A DNA stretch of 35,514 bases, taken from Coxiellaceae bacterium. Lineage in GTDB: Bacteria > Pseudomonadota > Gammaproteobacteria > Coxiellales > Coxiellaceae. The stretch spans positions 10,553 to 46,066 of the forward strand of contig JARGPC010000015.1 in NCBI GenBank assembly GCA_029212885.1. Direction: 5' to 3'. Numbering within the stretch: position 1 is the stretch's first letter; each line of letters opens with the position of its first letter. The translations under genes were made by a program, and so were the position numbers. Shown here one piece after another: positions 14,907 through 23,617 of this stretch. Under the pieces are notes generated by a model. The model was not told the origin of the DNA. It saw only the letters and a program-made list of their open reading frames with translations, and did no database searches.

Positions 14907-16064
14907 ATGCCAAATGTTGATGTCATTATTGTTGGATCAGGCCCTGCCGGCAGTTGCTGCGCCATTGAATGTGCGCAAAAAGGGCTCAAGGTTGCCGTCG
15001 TCGAAAAAAAACAACACCCTCGAATTAAAGTCTGTGGTGGTGGTGTAGTAAAACGTGCTTATGACCTGTTCCCGATCGACATCAGCTTAGCCGTTGAACA
15101 AACAATTTACGAAACTGATTTGGTGTGGCACAAATCAAACTTATGCTATACCGCCAGCAGTGATTCGCCTTATGTCTACATGGTTATGCGCAGCAAACTG
15201 GACAAATTATTAGCGGATCATGCCAAACAACTCGGCGTACAGTTTTTTGAAAATACCGAACTGACATCGCTATCACAAAATGAACAAGGTGTCTCAGCAA
15301 CAGCTGACGATCAAACCTTTAACGCTAAGTGGCTCATCGCTGCCGATGGCGCTAGCGGCAACACCGCTAGACTGGCTGGCTGGTCAGCTTACACTGAAAA
15401 CAATGCACCAGCAGTTGAAGCAGAAGTCGAAGTCACCGATGAAGCATTTGAACGATTAAATCGTGCGCGCTTTGACTTTGAGGCGATTCCACAGGGGTAT
15501 GGCTGGCTATTTCCGAAAAAACATCACTTATCGATTGGTGTTGGCTGCTTTCATTTTGATAGCAAAAAAGCGGCATCACCAAAAACTTTCCTAAAAGAGT
15601 ATTATCAAATCCTCGGCCTAAAAGACAGCGACATCCTATCAGTGCAGCAAAAAGGTTTTGTTGTACCACTGCGCGCACGACCTGATGGCTTTAATCGGGG
15701 CCGTGTCTTATTGGTGGGTGATGCCGGCGGATTTGCCGACCCATTAACCGCGGAAGGCATCTCTGCTGCCATTATCAGTGGTCGCTTAGCTGCCAGCACC
15801 ATTAGCAGCGCCACATCAGCCCAGCAAGCCAGCGATATGTACCAGCACATGTTACAAGAGGAACTGCTCACTGACTTACATTTTTCAGCCAAACTATCAC
15901 ACTGGCTTTATACCAAACCCAAACTGGTGCGCAACTATTTAAAACTACGCAAACAAGCCCCTATCCAACGTGCGATGCAAATCTTCAGTGGTGAATTGCG
16001 CTTTTCGGAATTGTACAAAAACGCAACCGGATGGAAAAAATTTGTTTTAGAACAAATGAGTTAA
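14907..16064 (+). CDS. FAD-dependent oxidoreductase, geranylgeranyl reductase family
   Basis: A 385-residue flavoprotein. The N-terminal Rossmann motif GSGPAGSCCA (from residue 9) is followed by the glutamate of VVEKK and the CGGG motif (KVCGGGVV) typical of geranylgeranyl reductases. The second FAD motif, GRVLLVGDAGGFADPLTAEG, sits near residue 270. The family reduces isoprenoid double bonds (phytyl or archaeal lipid chains), but many bacterial members are uncharacterised. No isoprenoid genes are adjacent. AAAGGA 6 nt before the ATG fixes the start and rejects the overlapping frame that begins at 14797. It appears to be a single gene. Confidence 0.88.
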   Translation: MPNVDVIIVGSGPAGSCCAIECAQKGLKVAVVEKKQHPRIKVCGGGVVKRAYDLFPIDISLAVEQTIYETDLVWHKSNLCYTASSDSPYVYMVMRSKLDKLLADHAKQLGVQFFENTELTSLSQNEQGVSATADDQTFNAKWLIAADGASGNTARLAGWSAYTENNAPAVEAEVEVTDEAFERLNRARFDFEAIPQGYGWLFPKKHHLSIGVGCFHFDSKKAASPKTFLKEYYQILGLKDSDILSVQQKGFVVPLRARPDGFNRGRVLLVGDAGGFADPLTAEGISAAIISGRLAASTISSATSAQQASDMYQHMLQEELLTDLHFSAKLSHWLYTKPKLVRNYLKLRKQAPIQRAMQIFSGELRFSELYKNATGWKKFVLEQMS

Positions 16065-16093
16065 ATCCAGGTATTTAAGTGAACGCTTATTAC

Positions 16094-16345
16094 TTAAGCT
16101 TCACAACTCGAAGCAGCACTAGGCCCCTTACCTTCATCCACCATCACTTCACCGCCTGAGAGGAACCGGGGATTTTCCTGAGCAGACTTCATCTCTGCTA
16201 TCTTTGCAGCTGCTGCTGCAAAATCAAAACGATAGCGAGTGTCGATTTCAGGGTCAGTAGGTGTGCTTGGAAAGCTTTCTCTGCCTTCAGCAAGCTTAGC
16301 GGGATCTAGTTTCTTCCCAGCCCTGTAGTTTTGTCTACCTCTCAT
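16094..16345 (-). CDS. Small protein, 83 aa, unknown, PmrA-type promoter
   Basis: I do not recognise this protein. It is soluble and charged, with no signal peptide or membrane helix: a basic N-terminus (MRGRQNYRAGKK), a Pro/Ser/Thr segment (ESFPSTPTDPEID), an alanine-rich helix (FDFAAAAAKIAEMKSAQ) and a polar tail (GPSAASSCEA). AGGAAG lies 9 nt before the ATG. A PmrA-like box and a TATTAT -10 at 16384-16415 precede it, with about a 30-nt leader, so the gene looks real and co-regulated with the Fic-ankyrin gene. The polar C-terminus would suit a type IV secretion substrate, but that is inference only. It is convergent with the flavoprotein gene. Confidence 0.65.
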   Translation of the reverse strand: MRGRQNYRAGKKLDPAKLAEGRESFPSTPTDPEIDTRYRFDFAAAAAKIAEMKSAQENPRFLSGGEVMVDEGKGPSAASSCEA

Positions 16346-16383
16346 ATTATAACTTCCTAAGTATTATTTATAATTATTGCGTA

Positions 16384-16415
16384 ATAATAACACCATAGTA
16401 TTAATGAAGTATTAA
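16384..16415 (-). promoter_or_regulatory. PmrA-like box and -10 of the 83-aa protein gene
   Basis: On the minus strand TTAAT (16415-16411) and TTAAT (16404-16400) repeat with an 11-bp period, each followed by AC. TATTAT (16389-16384) lies 10 nt beyond the second half-site. The plus strand can also be read as TTAAT-N6-TTAAG, but it lacks a -10 at the right distance. Confidence 0.6.
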
Positions 16416-16499
16416 GGACTAAAACCCGTCAATCCTATACCACGAAACCATACTAAAGAAGGCACGAGTAAAAAACACTGCAAATACAACAGTAAAGCC

Positions 16500-16529
16500 T
16501 TAACAGTTCATACCAGACAAGCGTATACT
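16500..16529 (+). promoter_or_regulatory. Promoter giving a probable leaderless ppc transcript
   Basis: TTAACA (16500-16505), an 18-nt spacer and TATACT (16524-16529). The ATG of ppc is at 16536, 6 nt past the -10, where the transcript should begin. No Shine-Dalgarno lies in between. Confidence 0.55.
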
Positions 16530-16535
16530 GAGCTT

Positions 16536-19280
16536 ATGAAAAACTCACACTATCAGTCTCTGTACTGGCAAAGTTTAGACATCGCGTCTGAAGGCGAAGG
16601 TGTAACACTACCGCTCAGCATGCAAATCAACTTATTGGCCAGCCTATTAGGCAGTGCGATCCTACAAAAAGCTGGCGAAGATGTCTATGAGCTGGTTGAT
16701 GGTTTGCGCATTATTTGCAAAGATGAAGAGAACAGTGGCGACACCCCTAATTTCAAGCAAGCACGCGCGATTATCGACCAATTAGACCTTACTTCAATCC
16801 GTTGGTTGCTATGGGCATTTTTAATCTTTTTTAATTTAATCAATCAAGCCGAAAAACAAGAGATTATTCGCATCAACAAGCAACGCGCCATCGATGCCGA
16901 TAAGGAGCATCCCAAAGCCGAATCGATTGCTGCTGCCATATATCAACTCAAACAAAAAGACTTTAGCCTGGAGCAAGTGCTGTCATTATTAGAAAAAATT
17001 CAGATCCAACCGACTTTAACTGCGCACCCGACTGAAACCAAACGCCACACGTTATTACACAAGCAAGTGCAGATTTCTGACTTACTCAATCAGCTATCTC
17101 AACCACAGTCCAATCAGGCGTTCAATGAAAAACAAGTGGCGTTGTATGAATTAATTTGTTTAATGCTGTATACCGAGAGCATTCGCCATATACGACCAAC
17201 ACTTGAAGATGAGGTGCACAATGGATGTTATTACCTAGCCGGTAGCATTTGGCAAAGTGTACCAATGATATATCACGACATTCGCTACGCGCTTAAGCTT
17301 TACTACGATACAGACATTCACGACTTACCAATCATTACCCGCTACCGCTCATGGATCGGCGGCGATTGTGATGGTAATCCGTTTGCCACCCCAAAGGTGA
17401 TGAATAACACACTACATTATCACCACAAAAAATGCATTGCCAATTATCAACAGCAATTAGTAAGCCTTTGGGATTTGCTCAGCATTTCCGAAGCCGTTAC
17501 CGACGCACCACAAGAATTATTAAACTCAATCGAACATGACAGCACAAAAGTGCACAGCGAACTCTTAGCCAAAGATGCTTATGATCACGAACCTTTTCGA
17601 CGTAAGGTTGGCTACATGCATGCCAAATTACAACACATCGAAAATTATAATAGCGAACAATTTTATAACGATTTGATTTTGATCCAACACAGCTTAAGTA
17701 GCATGGGCTTATCGCGTGTAGCCTATCACAGCAAACTGAATGATTTAATCATCCAAGTAAAAACCTTTGGCTTCCACTTGGCCGCCTTAGATATTCGTCA
17801 ACACAGCGACGTACACCAGCAAACCATTACTGAAATATTGCAACAACACACTGATATTGATTATGCGTCACTGAATGAAGATGAAAAATGCAGCACACTC
17901 AATCGATTATTAAATGAAACCTCCTCAATCAGCTACGATCACAACAAGCTGACTGAAGTAGCGCAACATTGCATCGATAACCTAAAGGTTATGCGCGAAT
18001 ACACACACAGCGAACCGAAAGCTTATGGCAGCTATGTCATTAGCATGACACATGCAGTAAGCGACATGCTGGAAGCATTATTTTTATTAAAGCTAACTAA
18101 GCTTGATAAACTCAGCGATATCGCGCCATTATTTGAAACCGTGGATGACTTACAAACCAGCCATCAAACCCTAGCCACATTATTTGGAAACACTCATTAC
18201 CAACAGCACCTGCAACAACGCAAAAGCTTTCAAGAGATTATGCTGGGTTATTCCGACAGCAATAAAGACGGCGGCTATTGGACATCGAATTGGTCTTTGC
18301 ATAAAGCGATTCGCTCGCTTTCAGAATTATGCCGCCAACAGAATGTCGACTATTGTTTTTTTCATGGGCGTGGTGGCAGCGTAGGTCGTGGCGGCGGCAG
18401 CATTAATCATGCCATCATGGCATCGCCTTCGATTTGCCATACCGGAAAAATTCGCTTTACTGAACAAGGCGAAGTCATATCCAGCCACTACAGCTTGGCG
18501 GATTTAACCCATCGTCATCTCGAAAAAATAAGCAATGCGATGATACTCACCACCGCTGATGTTTATAAAAAAGAAGCCAGCGATTACTGGCAACAACCAA
18601 AAATAACCGATATCTGTGATCGCTTATCTAGCGATGCACGTCGACATTATCGCGAACTGATCGATCACCCAGAATTTTGGTCATGGTATATTAGCACCAC
18701 ACCAATTGAATTTATTAGCAAGCTACCGATTGCATCGCGACCCGTATCTCGCAAATCAGCCAGCGAAGTGGATTTCGAAGGGCTGCGCGCCATTCCTTGG
18801 GTATTCTCATGGATACAAACGCGTTATAACATTCCCGGCTGGTATGGCGTTGGCTATGCATTGCATCAATTACTAAAAGACGATGACAGCGCACTGAATA
18901 TATTGCAACAGTGTTATCAGCACTGGCCATTTTTTCAAGAGCTGATTAACAACACCAGTAAAGAATTAGCACGTACGCACTTACCCATAGCACAGCTTTA
19001 TCCGCAAAATACACGCACTATTCATCAAATGATTGTCACCGGATACGAGAATGCCTGCCAGCATATTAATGCCATCACACAACAAACACATTTTCTCGAC
19101 CACTTACCCGTGTTGAAAAAATCAATCCAATTACGCACACCATATACCGACGTACTCAATCTACTGCAAATTGAGTTAATGCAACGCTACCACAAGCAAC
19201 CTGATGATAAAGAGCTGATTACGCAATTATTGATGCTCAGTGTTAACGGCATTTCTGCCGCTATGCAAAATACCGGCTAA
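16536..19280 (+). CDS. ppc: Phosphoenolpyruvate carboxylase
   Basis: The protein has 914 residues, close to the bacterial norm (E. coli 883). It converts PEP and bicarbonate to oxaloacetate, refilling the TCA cycle. The first active-site signature is TAHPTE with His164. The second is GYSDSNKDGG (Lys577), followed by the phosphate/bicarbonate loop FHGRGGSVGRGGG (His610, Arg612). The C-terminus ends in QNTG, the conserved terminal motif needed for activity. The gene is monocistronic and intact. No Shine-Dalgarno precedes the ATG and a -10 lies just 6 nt upstream, so a leaderless mRNA is likely. With the malic enzyme at 29589 it covers both directions of C3/C4 exchange. Confidence 0.97.
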   Translation: MKNSHYQSLYWQSLDIASEGEGVTLPLSMQINLLASLLGSAILQKAGEDVYELVDGLRIICKDEENSGDTPNFKQARAIIDQLDLTSIRWLLWAFLIFFNLINQAEKQEIIRINKQRAIDADKEHPKAESIAAAIYQLKQKDFSLEQVLSLLEKIQIQPTLTAHPTETKRHTLLHKQVQISDLLNQLSQPQSNQAFNEKQVALYELICLMLYTESIRHIRPTLEDEVHNGCYYLAGSIWQSVPMIYHDIRYALKLYYDTDIHDLPIITRYRSWIGGDCDGNPFATPKVMNNTLHYHHKKCIANYQQQLVSLWDLLSISEAVTDAPQELLNSIEHDSTKVHSELLAKDAYDHEPFRRKVGYMHAKLQHIENYNSEQFYNDLILIQHSLSSMGLSRVAYHSKLNDLIIQVKTFGFHLAALDIRQHSDVHQQTITEILQQHTDIDYASLNEDEKCSTLNRLLNETSSISYDHNKLTEVAQHCIDNLKVMREYTHSEPKAYGSYVISMTHAVSDMLEALFLLKLTKLDKLSDIAPLFETVDDLQTSHQTLATLFGNTHYQQHLQQRKSFQEIMLGYSDSNKDGGYWTSNWSLHKAIRSLSELCRQQNVDYCFFHGRGGSVGRGGGSINHAIMASPSICHTGKIRFTEQGEVISSHYSLADLTHRHLEKISNAMILTTADVYKKEASDYWQQPKITDICDRLSSDARRHYRELIDHPEFWSWYISTTPIEFISKLPIASRPVSRKSASEVDFEGLRAIPWVFSWIQTRYNIPGWYGVGYALHQLLKDDDSALNILQQCYQHWPFFQELINNTSKELARTHLPIAQLYPQNTRTIHQMIVTGYENACQHINAITQQTHFLDHLPVLKKSIQLRTPYTDVLNLLQIELMQRYHKQPDDKELITQLLMLSVNGISAAMQNTG

Positions 19281-19289
19281 ATAAACCTA

Positions 19290-19883
19290 TCACTGTAATG
19301 GAACAATCTGCCCACGTAATTCACCCAACTCATTTAAGCATGTGTGAATATTGACATACATTTTTCCATCAAGAAATGCTTGTTTTTCTTGCGCGGCAGT
19401 CAGCTTATCTTTTACATTACCTTGCATCTTATATGTACCTGAGAAAAAACCACTGGTTCCTTTAGGGCAAACATGGCCATCAATAGCTGGCGCTGAGAAA
19501 CCTAATGCCTTAGATCCTTTAGGCGGCATGCCGCAAATGCTTTGTACAATTGGACCGCCAACACCGACTTTACCAATATGAAAATGCGCCATAATAGGTG
19601 AACCACTTAAACCACGATAAGTAATCGCATATTTCATCGTATTGGTTTTGGGGTTATACCACACAACCGCTTGACCACTAGCAGATGAATAACTTTTAGG
19701 TTTTGATTTGTCACATTTCTTCTTATAAAAAGGATGCGGCACCTTCGTAGCAGATGGTTTGAATAATTTATGTGAAACCTGAGTCAGCGATAATTTCGCT
19801 GTCATCAGTATCGGAGCATCTGTGCCTGCATAGGCAACAGCTGAACACGTTAAGGCTAAAGCAGCCACGGAAAGTTTCATCAT
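19290..19883 (-). CDS. Secreted CHRD-domain protein
   Basis: The start was set at 19883, where AGGAGT precedes two adjacent ATGs (19883 and 19880), rather than at an upstream in-frame ATG that lacks a signal sequence. The resulting 197 residues begin with a Sec signal peptide (MMKLSVAALALTCSAVAYA). The mature part shows CHRD features: AHFHIGKVGVGGPIVQ in the middle and KMYVNIHT...LGELRGQI at the end. Four cysteines (CDKS, ICGMPP, HVCPKG, HTCLN) could form disulfides. The domain was named from chordin and is common in bacterial exported proteins of unknown function. It is convergent with ppc (9 bp) and sits 97 bp after the aldehyde dehydrogenase gene. An extracytoplasmic location is confident; the role is not. 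Confidence 0.85.
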   Translation of the reverse strand: MMKLSVAALALTCSAVAYAGTDAPILMTAKLSLTQVSHKLFKPSATKVPHPFYKKKCDKSKPKSYSSASGQAVVWYNPKTNTMKYAITYRGLSGSPIMAHFHIGKVGVGGPIVQSICGMPPKGSKALGFSAPAIDGHVCPKGTSGFFSGTYKMQGNVKDKLTAAQEKQAFLDGKMYVNIHTCLNELGELRGQIVPLQ

Positions 19884-19980
19884 CGGTAAGACTCCTTGTC
19901 TCGGTGATATTTCAAAAGCAGTGCCCCTACTATTACACATAAAACTCAATATGAATAGTTAGGATAAAGGTTGCGGTGCT

Positions 19981-21498
19981 CTATAGGTCAAACTCAATGC
20001 CCTGTGCCAGCGGCAACTCATCACTCCAATTAATCGTATTGGTTTGTCGTCGCATATAAGCCTTCCAGGCATCAGAGCCCGCTTCACGGCCGCCACCAGT
20101 AGCTTTTTCACCACCAAATGCGCCACCAATCTCGGCACCCGATGTGCCAATATTAACATTAGCAATACCACAATCAGAGCCCACAGCCGATAAGAATCGC
20201 TCAGCTGTTTTGATCGATTGAGTAAATATCGCTGAAGAAAGTCCTTGGCATACATTATTTTGCATCGCAATCGCCTCATCTAACGAATCATATTTCATCA
20301 CATACAAAATCGGCGCAAAGGTTTCTTGCTGCACAATATCCCAATCGTTCTGCGCCTCAATTAAAGTTGGCTGCACATAGAAACCGGGTTGATCCAATAC
20401 CTCACCGCCAAATAGCACCTTGCCGCCTTGCTGTGTAGCTTGTTCAATAGCACTTTTATAACTGGATACACTGGCGGTATCGATTAATGGCCCCATTAGG
20501 TTTTTAGCATCCAATGGATCGCCAATCGTTACTTTTTTATAAGCCGCGACTAATGCCTTAGTCACTTTGTCGTAAATTGATTTGTGCAACAATAAACGCC
20601 TAGTCGTCGTGCAACGTTGACCTGCTGTGCCGACAGCACCAAACACAATCGCGGGAATCACCAAATCTAAATCCGCATCGGCTTCAACAATCATGGCATT
20701 ATTACCACTACACTCTAATAAACTGCGGCCATAGCGTTTCGCTACCACTTGCGCCACATCAGCACCCACCCCACTAGAACCAGTAAACGACACCAAAGGA
20801 AAACGATCGTCAGCAACAAAACGTTTAGACAATGCAATATCATCCGAAATCACACAATTAAATACACCCTCGCAATTATTTTTTTTCATTACCTGATTAC
20901 ACAAATGCTGCACGGCAATGGTGCATAACGGCGTTTTAGGGGAAGGTCGCCATACAACAGTATTGCCGCATATTGCCGCGACAAAAGCATTCCACGCCCA
21001 CACTGCCACTGGAAAATTAAACGCTGAAATCACACCGACAATACCTAACGGGTGCCACTGCTCATACATGCGATGAAACGGTCGTTCAGAATGCATGGTG
21101 TTACCATACAACATGCGCGATTGACCTACGGCCAAATCAGCCATATCAATCATTTCTTGCACCTCACCATCACCTTCTTGTTTTGACTTGCCCATTTCTA
21201 AAGACACCAAACTGCCCAATGCATCTTTATGTTGACGCAATAAATCACCGAGCTGACGCACCACTTCACCACGCTGCGGTGCTGGCACTTTATTCCATCG
21301 CTGCCCCGCCAATTCAGCAGTTTCCATCACTCGCTCGTAATCTGTTTCACTGCAGTTATACACATGCGCAATGACCTTGCCATTGGCTGGACTGATAGAC
21401 TCAATAACGCCTTGATCAGTCGTTGTTGACCATGCGTCATTACCACTGCATGCCGAATGGTTTTTTTCAGACAAACCCAGCTGTTTTAGTATATCCAT
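19981..21498 (-). CDS. Alpha-aminoadipic semialdehyde dehydrogenase (ALDH7 family)
   Basis: The 505 residues match the length of ALDH7A1/antiquitin and bacterial AmaB. It should oxidise 2-aminoadipate 6-semialdehyde (in equilibrium with piperideine-6-carboxylate) to 2-aminoadipate with NAD+. Visible motifs are [13 protein letters not shown], the cofactor motif FTGSSGVG, the general base Glu262 in LLECSGNNA and the nucleophile Cys296 in [12 protein letters not shown]. The last residues ([19 protein letters not shown]) are a diagnostic ALDH7 tail. ECSGNN deviates from the usual ELGGNN, leaving the glutamate intact. It begins 8 bp after the lysine 6-dehydrogenase-like gene, in one operon, with GTAGGGAT as ribosome-binding site. 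Confidence 0.93.
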   Translation of the reverse strand: MDILKQLGLSEKNHSACSGNDAWSTTTDQGVIESISPANGKVIAHVYNCSETDYERVMETAELAGQRWNKVPAPQRGEVVRQLGDLLRQHKDALGSLVSLEMGKSKQEGDGEVQEMIDMADLAVGQSRMLYGNTMHSERPFHRMYEQWHPLGIVGVISAFNFPVAVWAWNAFVAAICGNTVVWRPSPKTPLCTIAVQHLCNQVMKKNNCEGVFNCVISDDIALSKRFVADDRFPLVSFTGSSGVGADVAQVVAKRYGRSLLECSGNNAMIVEADADLDLVIPAIVFGAVGTAGQRCTTTRRLLLHKSIYDKVTKALVAAYKKVTIGDPLDAKNLMGPLIDTASVSSYKSAIEQATQQGGKVLFGGEVLDQPGFYVQPTLIEAQNDWDIVQQETFAPILYVMKYDSLDEAIAMQNNVCQGLSSAIFTQSIKTAERFLSAVGSDCGIANVNIGTSGAEIGGAFGGEKATGGGREAGSDAWKAYMRRQTNTINWSDELPLAQGIEFDL

Positions 21499-21506
21499 TA
21501 CAATCC

Positions 21507-22610
21507 CTACGATTTATGATCGGCCGCTAAATACTCACCAAAGTGATTTTGCAAGATATTGGTCAAAGCAAACTGCTCCTGCTTAACAAAACCCTGATAA
21601 CGATTAGGGTCATTCATCACTGTATCGATTACCGCACAAGCACCCGAAGCCGTCGTCGCTTGAATGGCGGTACACTCAATGCCAGCAATTTTCTGCGGAT
21701 AAAATTTTTGTGAATACGCACGATGATTTAACTTATCCTTTTGAATACCATCCACCGTAACATGAACAATCACCACATCCTGTTGTGTGGTAGGTATTGC
21801 CGTTTCCATAATACGCTTTAAAGTTTCACGGTCATCATTCAGTCGCAAATCATTCATTAAGAATTTCATTTTTTCACAATGCCCCGGATAACGCATGGTT
21901 TTATAGGTAATGCTTTCCGCTTTATCGCCATAGGTTTCAAACAGCGTGCCAACACCACCTGAGGTATTAAACGCTTCATAGTTTACACCATCAATAATGA
22001 TGGTTTCTAAATCTTCGAGCGGATACAACGGCACCAACTTACCATCCAGCATACCATGGCACATATTGCCGTATTCATTAATTAAACCATCCGTCGACCA
22101 GGTAAGCGCATACTGCAAAGCATTGCTCGCATCTTGGGGTAACGCACCACAACGAATTTTTACCGAGCGCACCTGCTCATCATATTGCAATAAATCACTG
22201 GCAACGATATTGACGAATCCCGGCGCCAGGCCACACTGCGGAACAAATGATTTCTTACTATTGCTGGCTAACTGAGCAATCGAACCAGCGGACTCAACAT
22301 CCTCACTCAGGTCAAAATAATGCACATCTGCTGCTACTGCCAACTCTGCCATCGCCTGGTTACAGGTATAAGGCAACGCGGTAACCACCGCCTCAATACT
22401 GTGCTGTTTCACATAGGCAACCGCTTTTGCTGTATCATTGATATCCAACTGATCCAATTGCAAATGTTCCGAAGGCGCGTGCGTGGCATGAGGGTGTGCA
22501 TTGTCAGTTGCTATGTCTACCAAATGCACACGATAATGACCACTGTAACTCAAAAATTGCGCGATGGTTGAACCAATTTTACCCGCCCCTGCGACCAGTA
22601 TCGATTGCAT
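21507..22610 (-). CDS. Lysine 6-dehydrogenase / saccharopine dehydrogenase family protein
   Basis: The start at 22610 ([13 protein letters not shown]) follows GGGGAT by 5 nt and is preferred over the longer frame from 22646. The 367 residues open with a Rossmann NAD(P)-binding motif ([10 protein letters not shown]). The C-terminal catalytic domain contains [23 protein letters not shown] and [11 protein letters not shown], which fit the saccharopine dehydrogenase superfamily and, in my judgement, lysine 6-dehydrogenase best. Either activity yields aminoadipate semialdehyde: from lysine directly, or from saccharopine. No lysine-ketoglutarate reductase is seen in the window, which favours the direct route. 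It heads the operon with the ALDH7 gene and is divergent from the DUF1338 gene. Confidence 0.85.
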   Translation of the reverse strand: MQSILVAGAGKIGSTIAQFLSYSGHYRVHLVDIATDNAHPHATHAPSEHLQLDQLDINDTAKAVAYVKQHSIEAVVTALPYTCNQAMAELAVAADVHYFDLSEDVESAGSIAQLASNSKKSFVPQCGLAPGFVNIVASDLLQYDEQVRSVKIRCGALPQDASNALQYALTWSTDGLINEYGNMCHGMLDGKLVPLYPLEDLETIIIDGVNYEAFNTSGGVGTLFETYGDKAESITYKTMRYPGHCEKMKFLMNDLRLNDDRETLKRIMETAIPTTQQDVVIVHVTVDGIQKDKLNHRAYSQKFYPQKIAGIECTAIQATTASGACAVIDTVMNDPNRYQGFVKQEQFALTNILQNHFGEYLAADHKS

Positions 22611-22725
22611 AAATATCCCCCATATAATCATGTCACTGCCAAGCAATAGTGTATGTTAGCTTACTTAACCAACCAAGCAAAATCTACGACACAAGAACAA
22701 GTGATTGTGCACTTTACTTCCCCAT

Positions 22726-22775
22726 GCGGAAGGTTAGCGGAAGGTTAGCGGAAACCGCTGAACTTACGCTATAAT
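22726..22775 (+). promoter_or_regulatory. Promoter region of the DUF1338 gene with an 11-bp tandem repeat
   Basis: GCGGAAGGTTA occurs at 22726-22736 and 22737-22747, with a third partial unit after it, and a 5-bp hairpin AGCGG-AAA-CCGCT spans 22747-22759. A perfect TATAAT lies at 22770-22775 but no good -35 does, so the repeats may be an activator site. This is the shared regulatory region of two divergent lysine-pathway operons. Confidence 0.5.
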
Positions 22776-22801
22776 TGAGCAACACAATTTGGAGAGCAGG
22801 C

Positions 22802-23605
22802 ATGTCATATAAAGATTTATTCGATAAACTCTGGCAACAATACTCCACCGAGGTGCCAGCAGCTGGTGATATTTTTCAACTGTTTCGCGATGCGGGTGAA
22901 GAGGTAATTAATGACCACATTGCTTTACGCACCTTTGATGATCCACGCGTTTGTTTAGATGTATTAGCACAACCGTTCCTAGCAGAAGGCTATGTTGAAA
23001 AGGGTGAGTACGGTTTTGAAAAAAAACACCTGTTCGCCAAACACTTCGAACACCCCGATAAAGATGCGCCTAAGGTTTTTATTAGCGAACTCATTGGTAA
23101 AGAATTTAGTCCTTGGCTGCAAACATTCACCACCGAACTGGTTGACCGCATTCCTTTAGAGTTATTAGACAACCCTACCGAATTATTGTTCTGCAAAACA
23201 CCCTGGGAGCCTCTATGCCATAAGGATTACGAAAAATTATTATCCGAATCCGAATACGCTGCGTGGTTATATGCTTATGGTTATCGCGTTAATCACTTTA
23301 CTATCAATGTTAATCACCTTAAGCAATTTGATACTATCGAAAAAGTGAATGAGTTCTTGCTCGCTCATGGCTACGATCTTAACGAAGCTGGTGGTCGAGT
23401 CAAAGGCACCCCCAAAGACTTATTAGAACAAAGCAGCATCTTAGCGCAACATCAGCTAGTTTCATTTATGGAAGGTGAGATAGAAATTCCTTCTTGCTAC
23501 TATGAATTTGCCAAACGCTACGAAGACAAAGATGGCCACCTTTATCAAGGTTTTATTGCCGCGTCTGCTGATAAAATTTTTGAAAGTACCGACCGTCAAC
23601 ACTAA
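22802..23605 (+). CDS. DUF1338 protein, probable 2-oxoadipate dioxygenase/decarboxylase (HglS-like)
   Basis: The start at 22802 (MSYKDLF) follows GGAG; the upstream frame from 22775 has no ribosome-binding site. The 267 residues are a single DUF1338 domain. Likely Fe(II) ligands are His39 in NDHIALRTF, His165 in RVNHFTINVNH and Glu235 in CYYEFAKR. DUF1338 proteins such as Pseudomonas putida HglS convert 2-oxoadipate, O2 and Fe(II) to D-2-hydroxyglutarate and CO2; this is a shorter relative of the roughly 450-residue HglS/YdcJ form. The next gene, 12 bp downstream, encodes the enzyme that would consume D-2-hydroxyglutarate, which strengthens the assignment. Vicinity to ALDH7 completes the context. 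Confidence 0.87.
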   Translation: MSYKDLFDKLWQQYSTEVPAAGDIFQLFRDAGEEVINDHIALRTFDDPRVCLDVLAQPFLAEGYVEKGEYGFEKKHLFAKHFEHPDKDAPKVFISELIGKEFSPWLQTFTTELVDRIPLELLDNPTELLFCKTPWEPLCHKDYEKLLSESEYAAWLYAYGYRVNHFTINVNHLKQFDTIEKVNEFLLAHGYDLNEAGGRVKGTPKDLLEQSSILAQHQLVSFMEGEIEIPSCYYEFAKRYEDKDGHLYQGFIAASADKIFESTDRQH

Positions 23606-23617
23606 ACATGGATACAC

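Noticed and set aside
14797-15048. 83-residue plus-strand reading frame before the flavoprotein
   Set aside because: It overlaps the flavoprotein gene in another frame, has no ribosome-binding site and shows no domain, while the flavoprotein start at 14907 has AAAGGA and a Rossmann motif.
16094-16345. CaaX box at the end of the 83-aa protein (SSCEA)
   Set aside because: The cysteine is third from the end, not fourth, so it cannot be a CaaX signal.
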